Assembly: GCF_027744825.2 (NCBI RefSeq)
Contig: NC_071335.1
Location: 11,917,501-11,981,500, forward strand
Length of the DNA stretch: 64,000 nucleotides
Direction of reading: 5' to 3'
From: Synchiropus splendidus
Taxonomy: Eukaryota > Chordata > Actinopteri > Syngnathiformes > Callionymidae
Positions 11,908-25,312 of this stretch are shown here, one piece after another. Position numbers and translations under genes: made by a program. The notes beneath the pieces were generated by a model, which saw only the letters and a program-made list of their open reading frames with translations, had not been told where the DNA came from and made no database searches. Positions within the stretch are counted from its first letter, which is position 1. Each line of letters begins with the position of its first letter.

Positions 11908-14900
11908 TATACAATACTAAAATCTAAGTACGATTATGTGCTTTTAATTCACATTTAGTGAACCTGTGCTCCCTTACTTAGACCTTCCAACACTCAACCA
12001 GCCTAAAGAATCTGATGATGCATGACAGAGATATACAGCATGGACATGTGTGTCCATCGATTGCAGCCTCTAATTCTGGGTATTTCAGGGTCACAGGGGT
12101 TGAACGATATCCCAGCTTCTCTGGAGGAAAGTCTAACCTAATTTGTCACAGGGATTACAAAGACAGAAAACCGCTGCTACTGTGGACCACTTAGAGTCAT
12201 CAATTAAGAGTGTTTCTGAAGCTTAGCTAGTAGGTCTCACTAGTATTGGAACCCAACCCTGACCTGTCACTAAAGTGAAAACTGCAGGACGGCTCGTATG
12301 GGTTTATAGATTAACTTGCCGTGAAGTGTCGAATGGGAGGTGTGGCATCAGTGAGTCTCCTGCAGCCTGCATGAGAGTTGGAAGCCCGCTGTCTGTCAGT
12401 TAAATAAAAGGCACAGACACACACAGATCTGGTAATCTTTATTCACTGTCGATGGCACAGTGTTGCAATGTCTGTGTCGAAGGCACTGGTGCTACCTCTG
12501 CAGTACATTTGCCTACTTTGGCAGGTGAAGCGGACTATCTGATGGACAGGGCTAATGAATGGGCTCACTTGTGAAACCCATACATGATACTAAAAAGCGC
12601 ATTTAATTTTATATTCTAATAGAGAAACGTTTTATATTTTGGTGATTCTTGGTTCTTGTTCTCCTACAGTATTTAGCTGGTGTTGTCACGCAGCTCTTCA
12701 TAAGTCTGTACACTGACTACTGACCAGGAAACTGACCAGGGCGACGTTTTTTTTTAATCTTATCATGTTAAAATAAAATAAAAAAAAACAAAGAGGTTTT
12801 GCATTGAATTGAGTCTCCCTCTGATGCACCAATTGATGATTCTTTTTGTTTAGTTTTTTTTCCTGCTGCTCCCTATAAAATGCCGCCCTGACAGTTTCCC
12901 AGTTGGTCCTTACCCAGGACTGCCTCAGTCCGGGAGGTGAAGGTGGAGAATGCCTACATGTGAGTAAAACAGTGAAGCAAAAGCACGCGAACTTTAAACA
13001 GACAAATATAAATCACATTTATTGAAGTTACTGTGGACACTGGGGGGAAAGAATAGGACATTAAGGTGCTGTGCTAAAAGTAGGGCGTCATTTCCATGAT
13101 GCCCAGACCCTGCAAGCTAAAAGCCTGTTTTGTTTATGTGGACCGGAACATGCCCCAAAAGCAGGATTTATACTGAGGACTGTCTTGTTGTCAGACTGCG
13201 TTGTGCACCCCTCCCCTATATAATTATAATGCACCCAACACAATTGAATTCTTCTCACACAAGACTAAAATAAATACGTTTACGATTTTCCAGTGGCACT
13301 TGTCATCTTGCTCCTTTTACCAACCGAATCCTAAAACGTTCACAGATAGAAGTTGCATTTGTTATGCAGATAGGCAGTGGCGGTTCTACCTCGAATTGCT
13401 CCCCAGGCCAGACCCGGAAATGAAAGCAAGTACAATCCAGTGAAATTAAATCGGCAACCATTGTGTAAAATAGAACCTTGCTTCCCACTCAAACCCAACT
13501 GCTAGCCAAACAGAATCAAGACCGAAGTGTGAGAGCCTTCATTTAACAGCGTGAAAATAGGGGGGAAAAAAGGATTCAGTTAAACTTCTTAACAGGAAGT
13601 GAGGTTTCCAGTGGACGGAACATAGAAAAAATCTGAAGTGCCGTGTCTGTTAGGAGGGTCGGCATGTGGGTGTGGGCACTGAACGGTGGTTTAAAGTAAG
13701 TGCGGCTCAGTGGAGGAAAATTCATTTTTGCATATATTTTTTAAGTACTGATCGTTCCCTTCAACAAAAAGGCAAGGTCAGAGGGCGGCCATTTAATTGT
13801 TAGTTCGGATTCTCTGACTATCATCAAGTGCTCTCTTCTTTATCTTGTGACCAACGTTTTCAATGTCGGCCGAAAGAGAGATCAAACCTGCCACTGAGGG
13901 GTATCAAGAGGACACCACTTACTCCCGTCTTGGATTATAGCTTATCATGATCTCATTCTTTCTCTTCACTATCATTATCTCGGCTCCCGTATTCTCTACA
14001 GCCGCTACACCTGATACATTTCTTTCTTTTTTTTCACTCTGAAGCCTTTATCCTTTCCCTTTTTGGTTTCCATTCCTCTGCATAATAGCTTCCATCACAG
14101 CAGGGTGAAGAGTGCTGAGGGGCAATTGTGAGTGTGTCATTACCAAACCACAACACTGTCGCCTTCTCTCATCAACTGGACCGCAATATACAGTCGCCCT
14201 AATTCAGACCACTTTTTTAAATTCACTTGTTTCTGCATGGGTTGGCAAGGCATTCTGGAATGCGTAATAGAATTACGTATTGTGGTGGCATGAGAAGAAA
14301 CTACATTGTCATTATTACAGCACCTCTGTCATGGCGTAGGTACTGTATGTTTACTCCGACAGAAGTGTGTTTTTTGAACTCTCACTCAAAAAGTAGGCAC
14401 TAGTGGAGGACAGGAAAGCCACAGTTCATGAGCGTAGTTTTAGTTCAGCAGTTCTCTCTGTTGTTTTGAGTAGATCCACCCGAGTGTCTGTCCTGCTGAG
14501 GTTGCAGCTGATTTACATGTATGACGCGGCAAGAGCCTCAGGCAAAGGATGATTTTTTTCATGATCGTAATTTCAGCATGAGTTTCATTCTAGAAAGCAG
14601 TTTCAGAGAGGTTTCATCTAACCTGGGGTTACATTTTGGTCCTGCCACTGTCCCAATTTTTTCACGTCCCTGTTTGTTACACTTGCTGGATTTTGTTTCG
14701 TTCATCGTGCAATGTGTTTAAAAATTTGTGACGTGTGAAACATATTGACTCTACGTATCCCCTGAGAAAAACAACGGAACAATGTACATGTAAACCAGTA
14801 GGCAGTGCCAGGATCCCATATATAGATATTAGATATATGCTTCACTTTATCGTCAATAAGACTCAGTTTGAACAAGAAAGAAACAGTAAGTCTTTCTCGT

Positions 14901-16365
14901 GCTTCCTGGAGAAAATATGTGAACGCTCTGCAGCATAAGTGTGAAAGCAGGACATGTTTTCAGTCAGTGTTACTCAGCAACCTCAAGGTAGCTGGCAGCA
15001 TTCAGAATGATAGAAATTGTTCCACAGATCAGAGCTGTTTATAGTCACGATATGTTCTTAGTCAAGAAAGAGGAAACTGATCCGCGCTGAAGATGTGCTT
15101 CTGAACAATGTGTCATCTTCGCTCAAACCACTGTCAACAAGACTTCATTGGTGGATTCATGTGTGTTAGGACAAGAGCGATGTTTGTTTGAAGGTGTTGG
15201 ACAAATATGAATCTTTGTCTCAAGGACAATTTGAGTGCAGGAGGGCTGTTAAAAAGCCAGAGTCAACATGTTACATCTCCATCTGCTCCTCGATATGGCC
15301 CTTTGGTCTCATCCCAGATGGAAGTCACTGTCACTCATCTTCCACTGAGAAACAACTCGCACCACTACAGTAGACTCCGTGATCGTATTAACAGTCATGA
15401 CCCGCACAGCATGAGCATATGTCCGGGGAGGGAAAGAGAGTGGTGTTGATAGATCCCCACCGCTCCCTGCTGCTCCTGCTCTCTCAAGTCAAACTCTCCT
15501 CTCGCTCAGGAACAAATCCAAATCAGTGTCTAAGTATACGATATTGCTGCTACCACTTCACCGTCTGCCTCGTGCGTAGTCTACTTCAGCTGAGGCTGAT
15601 TTGGCTCAGAAACATTAGATTTCGGTCAGCGCTTCTGATCAAAGGGCCAAATGAAGTAATGGCCTCCTACACTAGTGTCAGACTTACAGTTCTCATGTGA
15701 GTTCACAGACTCCTATACATCTCATTAAAAAAAAACTTTCAGCCCTCATGAAAAGTGATGAAATGAGAGGAAACTCCGGGTACACTGGCGAGCAGAATCT
15801 CTGTAACGGAGAGAAGGTAGCGCATTCATGCCAAATGTCTGGCTTGGGGGCCACCGCGGCCCTTCATTTCATGCGGCCCTTGCACTCCATTTTTCCAACG
15901 CCAAATTTAGCACAGTGATCTGTTTGGCGTGACACTTCTGTAATGAACACATGAATGTAAGAACTTTGATGATCCTGAATTCATTGTTATACAGTTGTCA
16001 GTCACAATGCCAGGTAAAGCAGTAGGCCCCTACTCCAACGTGCCCGGCCCCACCTCCCCTAACCCAAGCATTGTTTATAGTCATTAACAAAATAGACAGA
16101 GTGTTCTCAGATTTGAAAATTGAATGGCAGGAAGTGAAAACTCTCACAGGATCTTAATGTTCTCTGGAGTACAGTTACTTGCTACAGGGAAGATGATGTG
16201 ACTGCAGAAACTGAATAACTGAATGCTGTGTGGGATCACTGCTAAATATCACATTTATGAGCCGCGACTAACTAGTTACGGCTAACAGTGAGGTTGACCT
16301 GTCCCAGTAGCATCAATAAGGAGTCATAGCATTGTTCTATTTTTTTTCTCATTAACTCAATAAAA

Positions 16366-16398
16366 TAGATTTATGCATAATATATATGCATAGATCTA
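16366..16398. repeat. AT-rich inverted repeat
   Basis: TAGATTTATGCATA, five-base spacer, then TATGCATAGATCTA. The 14-bp arms have one mismatch. Confidence 0.8.
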
Positions 16399-18274
16399 AA
16401 GAAAGAATGCTTTTAGAATAAAAATATTCAAATCAATAACTCTTGGGGCACAACATAGTGAGCGGATGTCTCATTTTCATATTTATTTATTAACTTTATC
16501 TGGGTCAAGAGCTTCCACACAAATCCAAATATGGTGTAAAGGAACAATACCGTAAGGGTCTTCTTTTGACTTCAAGATCAGAAAATATGACACAAAAAAA
16601 AAACAATAAGCACACTATGTATATTAAAAATAGATAAAACTGAATGTTTATGGAGCGCCAACAAAGTGAATATGTATTATGTTCACGGTCGCTTTCACCT
16701 CCTGAGAGTCTGATACACACAGTACAGGTTGCAGCAAATGTACGTGCTGAGATAAGGCCAAGTGTTTGGGAACCATTTAACAACCTAATAAAGACTGTAG
16801 TCTGAACTCTTATCTCAGGTAAAGTAAACTTATCTCACAGATAAAAACAAACAACTTAAGCAGCCGAAGACGACTGAGAAGAAAACACAGGGGGGATTAC
16901 TTACTAAGAGTCTTGCCGCGACCGGTGTTGACATGAATCGAAGAAGAAGAAGTATATAAAAATCAACGCGGAGCAGTAATCTATCGAACTTTGAGATTTC
17001 TTAAGCTGCCCCCGAGAAGGAACCGACAAATGTTTTGTTTTCAGTCTAAACCACGTCCATACACACACTTTTGATTTCTGCTTTTCTTCCCAAATTCTCA
17101 CTTGGTAACGTGAGCCTCTGAAGTGAATGCTTCTTTGTTTCCTCTCCATCTGTGTATGCAATGGCGTGATGTGTAGTTTGTTTGACTGGCCTGTTCTCTC
17201 ACCAGTCTCCATGGTGATGATGGCTCAGAGGCAACTTTACAGCACAAGTCAACCCACAGTTCCTGACATTGATTTAATTATATTGTATTAGTGTTACACT
17301 GCCTCATCTTCTCTTTTATTCTCCACAAATCAACTCACCACCAATTCATTCTGTATTCATGCTGTCAAAGAGCTATTTTACACTGAAAAAATATCATTTC
17401 TTATTACAATACTAACATTTATATTACATTTTCAAGTAGGGAAATAAAGTCAACAATAGTGAAAGTGAGATAATATAGTGAAACACTGCATGCGTAATAT
17501 TTAATCTTAGCTGAAGTGAAGTAGTTTCATTCAGTAATGCCGTCGTCATGTGAGCTGGACAGATAAATTACTCATTTCAACTTTAATTGAGCCTGTAGAC
17601 TCAGCTTTGACAAAAGAAATTGGGCTTGTCACAGTCATAATACAATCACGATCAGTGGCAGCAGAAAAAAGAAGCCGTCATTCGATTTAGCCTAATTTCG
17701 ACAGTCCCAGCCAACACAGAGTCGTCTAACACAATAAACCAGAAATTCCATCTTTAGTCTGCAAAATCATTTAAAGCCTCCCACAATCGCATCCATCCAG
17801 TGATCCTTGTCCACACACATATATTGGAGATGTAAGCAGGACTAGAAAGAAGCGCACCATCAATGACAAAAAAAAGATCAACAGAAATAAAACATTAAAA
17901 CTTATTCACGTACATGAATGATTTTGTCCCCTTTCAACTGCTAATGTGGCCTTTTTGCTCATGAATGAGATGATTTTACACATAAGATTAAATTGTTCTA
18001 AATGATTTTGAAACAAAACTGAAATGAAAGACAACAGAAAATGCTGACTTTGGAATACATTGGCACCTTGCCCTGGGCTGCACGCTGCGCTCACTCGATA
18101 AGAGAACTGATGATGCCGAGCTAAGAAGCTAAAGGCGACAGATGTAGAGCACAAATGAGACACAAAATTCCTGTGGAGATCAGCTGGATAAGAAACATTA
18201 GTACATTAGTATGTACCTTTTGCTCACAGGTATAATAAGATGTGCCAATAAGGTAATGCTGGTCTTCATCAACC

Positions 18275-18383
18275 CAGCCTCACTCCTATAGTGTAATGTA
18301 TTGATGTTGCGAAAGTGGACTTTTGCATCCTATAGTGACGCCAAAGGCAGCCTTCTACGCTGCATGTTGACATATCAGGGCAT
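18275..18383 (+). repeat. dispersed repeat, copy B
   Basis: It is homologous to 2881-2980 over about 100 bp, beginning CCTCACTCC(T/C)AT(A/G)GTGTA and ending CATGTTGACA. It is non-coding and lies inside the large intron. Confidence 0.7.
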
Positions 18384-19592
18384 GTCCCAGTGCGAAAGGT
18401 CAAAGAAGGATGTAGGTTGAGATCAGGTCAGCCATGGGATGGCACTGCTTTCCTTCTACTAGTCAAGAGCCAGACTGATCTCCGTCCCTCATCCAACCCT
18501 TAATCCAGAACTGATAAAAACTGGCCTCTAGATTTGGCTCAATCCTGTTAAAGTGTCTCAGACTCAGCAGATTATCAGTGAGATCCTCCACTTGTCTCCA
18601 CACACTGAATGGGATTAGATCTATTAGGTTTCTCTGACTGGCCCCTGTCAATGAGCTTTATATGACCAAACATGTTCATTGGAGAAACTACAAGTAGTTT
18701 TGCATCCTCGCCAACCCCTGCTGGGCCTTCGTCCAGTTGCGCGTCCTGCAGAGAGGATCAATGAAATGTTCCTTTGAATCAAAGGGAGCGGGGTCAGTCC
18801 TAGCCCACTGCGATTGTCTGAGAGATGTGAGCAGGCCTTTGCGTCTGCTCCGTCGGTGTGAAGTGGAGCTTCGCCACTGAGGGCAGAGAGACTCAAGCTG
18901 GAGGGCTGAAAGGATTTGGCAACTCATCTACATGTCATGCCAATGAAAGCCTGTCGCCAATTAGATTTGCAGAGGAAGAGCCGCATATCGGCGCAGCGCT
19001 CAAACAAGCCCTGGTGGGAGAGGATTGCCGGGTTGAGAGAGGGAGCAAAAGAGGGGGAGAGAGATTCAAGAGCGGGAGAGGGGGCGGCTACTTGGAGATA
19101 CAGAGAAAGTCTCGCTTGGGAGAGCAGACAAACCCTCACCACTATCAGAGTGGAGGCCTCACAAACATTCACGAGCACCTTCCAGCGTTCAGCTTTTCCA
19201 CTTCATCACCCTCGCCTTCATCCACCTTTCATCTCACTCTTCACGACGATCTGCGCGCGGCACAGCTTGCTGTCAATCTTCCAGTTAGCGCTGGCTGTGC
19301 TTCATCAGCGTGTTTCTAATCAAGCCCACACTGAGAATTCATTAATCTCATATTCTACTCTTTAATTATCAATGACCCTGCTCACAGTCTTGTTCCCAGC
19401 TGCACTTGATGGAAGTGTTGTGATCGGATTACTTCTGCCATTTAGTCAAGAAAGCGGTCGCCGCAGAGACAAGGAGACAACGGTAAACCTTCTTTTTTCC
19501 GCCTGAATATCACAACCAGCTCAGTTACATGCAGACGGAACTCAAACACTACTATTTCGAGGAAACCCACTTGGTCGTGGAACTAACTATTC

Positions 19593-19760
19593 CACACTAA
19601 ATGTGGTCGTGGCCCTGTGGTTGGGAGTTCGCTGGGTCGATACCGTCCCACAACTATCCCCCAATGCATTTGTGTCAATACATAAACGAAACACTTCTTA
19701 CCCACTTTGAACCAGTGCTACCACAGTTACTCTTACAGTTACAAGTTACTTTTGGCAGCC
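19593..19760 (+). mobile_element. degenerate tRNA-derived SINE
   Basis: GGCCCTGTGGTTGGGAGTTC then GGGTCGATACCG resembles a pol III head with a B box. AACACTTCTTACCCACTTTG resembles the CAAGACACTTCACCCACTTT segment of common fish SINEs. It is divergent, so the call is moderate. Confidence 0.45.
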
Positions 19761-20783
19761 GACTCCAGCTCTCAGGGCCTTAACAATATCTTTTATGTCC
19801 ATTTGGAGGTTAGAGTTCTTGGGGGTCCAGTGTTTTCCCATGTGTGGGGTCATTTTTTTTCGCACAGTCTCAGTTATATGAATGTACAGTCAATGGTTTG
19901 CTTTGACACACTCTAACCCATTGGAGCGAAAGCCACACACAAAGCAACCAGAATGAAAAACAAAACAAAGTGATGTATTGTCATTTATATAATAAAATGT
20001 AAGTAATGCTCCATTATTTTTCTTATTAGTTTATGAAGTCTCAGTGTGTCACGTCTCCTGTTGGCCACCTGGAGGTTGCACTGAAGTGTCTGCTGTCACT
20101 CGCCTCTACGCTCCGTCGCGCTAAGGATCATTTTATTACTGACTTTCAAAAGAAAATGTAACATCATTACATCACATCAGTACTGTTTCTTCCTGCACTA
20201 AAGAAAAAACAATCTATTAAAGTCTTAAAATCTATCATAAGTGTCGTTTAACTTGACCTATCTAGAGGAGTTAAAAAAAACTGATACAAAGGTTTTTGAG
20301 TTCGCACTTTAGACACATTGGCAAGGCTACTTTATTTCGCTCTCTTTAACCGGTGACTTCTGCGCGTTGGTGGAGTCTGCAGGGTTAATACTGTCATCTA
20401 TAGCAGGCACTGATTCAAAGTAGTGGCTGTGCTTTCAGCTAGAAATGTGCTTGTCTCTTCACACGCCTGTCTTTGTTTGAAATAGAAACGCGTTATAGAT
20501 TACTTGTTACTGAAAAAGGTTGTGATATAAAACACGTTACTAAGTAATGCGTTACTGGCATCACAGCTGGGGACGTAACCACATCGCAGCCTCTGCATGA
20601 ATATGTGACGGTGTGACTTGTGGGCTCTTTCGCTGACAGTTTAGTGGTATGTGTACTGAGCATAGAAGGCTATGCATAGCTGGACTACAGCTACTACTGC
20701 ACTAAACTAGGGACATTTCATGGACGGTTTTTAACATACATTTTCTTTGCTGGTTTACCATAACCAGTGAGTTTACCACAGAG

Positions 20784-21467
20784 CAGTGGCCCCCAACCCC
20801 CGGGCTGGGCACTGGTGCCAGTCCGTGGATCAATTCCTCTCAGGCCGCACACGAAATTATTATTTCCGTTTTGTGTATGATCTGAGTCTGAAGGATCTTC
20901 TCTTTTGAAAAACATTTGATTTTGAAAAGTGACCGGATTCTCTCGGTTAAGCCTCGGTCACTTGAGAGCCAAAATGTAACCCACATCCTCGCAAAATGAG
21001 TAGGAAACAGCCGTTTCTTTTCGAAGGGGAAAAGGCTGAGTGAAGAGACAGGAGAAGAGTGCGACTTCCAAGAAGACGTTTTTAACAAACAATACCAGGA
21101 GTTGCACTTGAGATATGGATTTATTGCGCTCATCTACCATCGTCGACGTCTTGTTGCAGAGAAACAAGCTGAGGGCTCCCATTGACTTAACACTATGCTG
21201 AGTTAAAATTTTCATGCACTTTATATTGGGTTTTGTGTTGTATCTGCATGCTATTTTAAAGGCGTGTTTAAATGTTACCATAGCGACCACAGTCAGAGAG
21301 TGTTCGTGCACTGGTCAAGAGGAGGAGAGTTTGTGGGTCTAAGTGGTCACACAAACATGCAGAGGTCTTTTATGATGGGTCAAAGTGGCAACTTCATACC
21401 CCCCGGGCCACGTTCCAATTGTCAAGTGTTGACTGGTCCGCAGTGATAAAAAGGTTGGGGACCACCG
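20784..21467. mobile_element. non-autonomous hAT-type DNA transposon, ~684 bp
   Basis: The left end is CAGTGGCCCCCAACCCCC. The reverse complement of the right end is CGGTGGTCCCCAACCTTTTT, followed by GGACCAGTC. These are imperfect terminal inverted repeats of the 'GGTCCCCAACC' hAT type. The flanking octamers ccacagag and atatagag match at 5 of 8 positions, consistent with a decayed 8-bp target duplication. Inner frames are broken. Confidence 0.7.
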
Positions 21468-22084
21468 ATATAGAGAATATATAATAATCATACTCATGTC
21501 ATAGTGTATTCCAGTGTTGTTTTTTCAGGTTAGAGTTTTCATCCAATCAGAATTCAGCTAGCTTGTGTCGTCATGTCCAAAGCCTTCAGCAGCAACAGTG
21601 CAGGCGCAGGTGCCCTCAGAGTGAACGGAGACATATAGTTGATGGGCAGTTGCGACAGCCGGTCAGATCACGAGTTGGGGACAGCAAGGCCTCTCATACC
21701 GTCATTTCAGGACTAACTGCTACTTGTTTCTCACTCTCGGAAGCCTGTGGCTTAAACACATGAGGACATTTATGGGCAAACTAGCTTCAGAGCAATGAAA
21801 CCACAGATGTTTGGTGACATTCCAGCGTGTATCACACTGTTCTCCGCCCCTGCATTTCACCGGCATCTACACCAGTAAGCAGGTGGAGGTGAGTTTTCTT
21901 TTTTAGTGAAAACTAAAACCCTCAGGCAGCAAGTGATGTGAACTTTCTGTGGAATCCAGGGTTGTTTCTATACAGGACTCCATTGAAATGCATCACCTGT
22001 AAAAGTGTGGATTACCAAGAGCAATAATGAGCAACTAGCACAGTTAGCAGCTATGTTTTGTGATTGAACACATATGTTTCTGAA

Positions 22085-22480
22085 CTATTTCCTGAGGAAT
22101 CGCGTTCCACTCTTGTTTCGTGAGGTGGCTTCAAGTTCCCCAAGGCTGTTGATCTGTAGGCCAACTGAGCGAGGCTGGCTGAGGTAATCCCACCGGTGTG
22201 CAGGGGCTGACAAACCTGGTGACAATGCCTGCCATGGAAGGAGAGGGAGGTCGCTCTCTACAGTAGATACAGTGGGAAGCATGTTCGGTGTGCGCTGGAG
22301 CATTGTCTTGCTGAAATGTGAACGAAGCTTGACACCGCAGAGGAATGTTGTTACAGTAATACAGGGCATTCACTGTGCCATAACAAGCAATCCGAGCAGA
22401 TCGATGAAGACAACTGATCTCGCATTACACCACGGTGCTGCCTCCACCCCAGCCACCTCTTTACGCAACACAGTCAGGTT
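22085..22480 (-). pseudogene. Tc1-like transposase relic
   Basis: Minus-strand frames contain FTFQQDNAPAHT, the second catalytic-Asp block of Tc1-like transposases. Then, across frameshifts, come WQALSPGLS (family WPALSPDLSP) and KQEWNAIPQEIV (family EWNxIPQxxI). Several frames are needed to read it, so it is degenerate. I cannot delimit its terminal repeats. Confidence 0.7.
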
Positions 22481-23423
22481 GATCATGTTCACCTGGGCGA
22501 TGAAGGTGAGGAAGGTGAGAAGATATCTGATCGCTGTATTATGCTGTAAAGCTGCTGGATCTTTGATAAACAGGTGCAATGATCACACGTTTGATCTTTT
22601 ACTTCAGTGACTGAAGTTGCTTTATTCATTTTAGCCTTTTCAATATTTTTAGTGTTTTGTGCTCTTCGATCTTGTTAAAATTAGTGTGCTGAAGATAACA
22701 CTGTGTCTTCACTGAAGTTCATGTTTATTGAAACACTTGTTTTCTCAGAGTGCTCTTTATCACAGGGTTGTAGCTGTTGTTTGCCCTTTGGAAGCCATGT
22801 AAAGTAGGGACGGGAATCTTTCACTAGCTCATGATGGAAAAAAGTTCAAAATAGTACAGTTGCCTTTACAAGCGACCCTCCTTTTAGTCTCTTGGTAAAG
22901 CTGTGGCACAGCCGTCTTGGTGGCAATGGTGGCTGTGAAGCATGGTATCATGCAGCTGAGATGCCTTGTAGTACAAGCCCGCACTTTTGTCATGTGCTTG
23001 AGCTTGGTTTTCCAATAGTGGCACGCTATTATCATCGTGTCCAGCTCGGTGTCTCTCACTCTAAGCCTTTAGCAAAGATGAAGCTGGTTGGATCTCCTTC
23101 CCCGCCCTCTTTGTTTTGCTACGTTTGCTACGTTGCATATGTGCGTCCAGAATGGACTGCCCAGTGATGTCAGGATGTTGGCCGAAGTTACAAGATGGAG
23201 GACATTTATTTATATATTTAAAATTTGGGGATGTTTCAAATCTGTTCTGAGTCACTGCAAACAATAATCGTGATTCTTATGTGAATCAGATTTTTTTTTA
23301 GGAGACATTTTTAAACAAATTAATTTTCTGTAAATAACATACAAACATGGCAGAGTTGCTTCAGTTTTTCTCGAATTAAATAATTCGTGACAATTTCGAC
23401 GAAGCACAATTGCAATTGTTGTT

Positions 23424-23548
23424 GTTTGAGGTTTCATTGGCGGTGTGCCTTTGAATGAAGTGGCTTGAAAAAGGTTGAAAAACGCTGCTTTTGATTGTTC
23501 AGTTTTCAGACTGAAGCTGGTCATCAGAAGTAGCATAAAACATATATG
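23424..23548 (+). repeat. dispersed repeat, copy 1 (of pair with 25020)
   Basis: It shares TTTCATTGGCGGTGTG / CCCATTGGTGGTGTG, AAGGTTGAAAAAC(G/A)C and CTTTTGATTGTTC, then CTGGTCATCAGA, with 25030-25165 in the same orientation. Confidence 0.65.
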
Positions 23549-25019
23549 TTATTAATGTTTACTAAAATGCATCAGTAAGCATTTAATCTCACTTTCCAAA
23601 TGGAACGTATGAAAATGTAACAGAGATGTGAATTTGACTCCCATGCAGCGGAGATGAACTGAGACGTTGGTGTTAATAAATCCTACCAAGCAGTTTGGCT
23701 CATGCACTGGCAGGTCTATGTTAGAGCTTCACCTGGATCACAAACACTGTAGTACACGGGATAAGCACATGAACAAAAGTCCAACCAAATGAAAATCATT
23801 TTCTTTACAACTGTGTCCAACAAGACTGCGCTGGTTATTTCAACTCACAGTGTTCCCTGGCCAGCACGAAGAATTAACCACCTGGTTCAGTTGCCCTCAA
23901 ACTCAAATCAGACGTTTGAGCTGGCCTCATGTCCGCCAAGCCCCAAACTGTGTCTGTGGCCCTGTGGCCGAGGGAAACAGAGGCGGCCGGCTGTCTCTTG
24001 AGAGACGGACACACTTCCAACATAGAAGAGAAAAGGAGAAGCTCAGCTGCGCTTCCAGTCACTGGCTGGTCATTCCCCACCTCTAGGAGAAGCACAGCCA
24101 CTTCCCAGGCTGCTGCTGGCAGCCTGAAGAAGAGGTGCAGCCACTTATGCGCTCACCTCTGGCCTGCCAACTTAATAGTGAGATTCTTAATGGGGATCCG
24201 ATGAAGCTTGTTAACGCAGCGGAGGATGCAGGTAATTAATCATTGACATATGGGAGCTCCACATGCAGGCTGAGCCACACAATACGCATCAGCGCTGACC
24301 GCGTGAGCCGCACTCCAGTGCCAAAACCCCTGAGTGTGTGTGAGTCATTCCACGGACTAATGAAGAAAAAACAGGACAGTCTAGTCAGGGATGAAAACTG
24401 TTTCCTTTTGAGGTGATGCCACTTGTGTGTGTGTTGTAAGACATGTCTTTATTAAACAGATCAGTCGCACCTCTCGCATTGTATTTGTGTTTGTTGTAAC
24501 AGAGACGTCCCAACTTCTCGCTCGGCCACAAACCAACAGTGTCTGACAGATGTCACGCACATGGCTGACTTCTTATCTTCTGTTCTCTAATGCAGAGAGA
24601 GTGTGAGGGACCCAACTAAGGTCTCTTCTCAAACTTTTATTCATGAAGTGTCAAAACATTGACAAGGCACTGAAGGCAAAGTCACTCCTACACTGCTCTC
24701 ACAGTGAAGCAGTTTAGAAAACAGAGCGAAGGCTTCGATCAAAATACCACGATTAATGCTCAGTGAAGGAGAGTGTGCTGAAAACTACAAAGTGTTCAGG
24801 TTAATTGCAAAAAGAAGGGCTCAGATAACCCATCGATGAAATATGAAAACCTCAGACTCTTGTGTTGTAATTACACAATACAAACCATGTCGTAACACAG
24901 GGGCAGCTTCAGTCATTACCTCCTCATCATATGAAAAAGGCGAGCAGTAAGAAGCAAACACACACCAAGACAGAAAAATGGATTGTATCTATTTATTTAT
25001 GGTTTTCAATAAAGCAATT

Positions 25020-25048
25020 GGGTGAGGTCCCATTGGTGGTGTGATTCT

Positions 25049-25083
<35 letters not shown>

Positions 25084-25195
25084 ATGAATAAATGAAGTGG
25101 AATAAGTTTAATAAGGTTGAAAAACACAGCTTTTGATTGTTCTGATTTGACCTGGTCATCAGAGACAATATTAAAAAATGTCTGTTGTTCACATT
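25020..25195 (+). repeat. dispersed repeat, copy 2, interrupted by a T31 run
   Basis: It is homologous to 23424-23548 but carries 31 consecutive T at 25052-25082 where the first copy has none. It lies 120 bp before the intact hAT element. Confidence 0.65.
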
Positions 25196-25312
25196 GGCTA
25201 AAATAGATTAAATAATCTTGTGACTACTAAAATCATTCAATAAATATTTGTACAAAACAAACATTTTACACTTTTTTTAAATTATTGGTTAATTATGGGT
25301 AATTTCAATTAT

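Noticed and set aside
15836..15920. GGGGGCCACCGCGGCCC segment resembling a hAT end
   Set aside because: Too short and no partner terminus or target duplication found.
18858..19365. Overlapping plus-strand frames of about 150 codons
   Set aside because: Purine-rich, low-complexity sequence with few stops. Neither frame resembles a known protein and there are no convincing splice sites.
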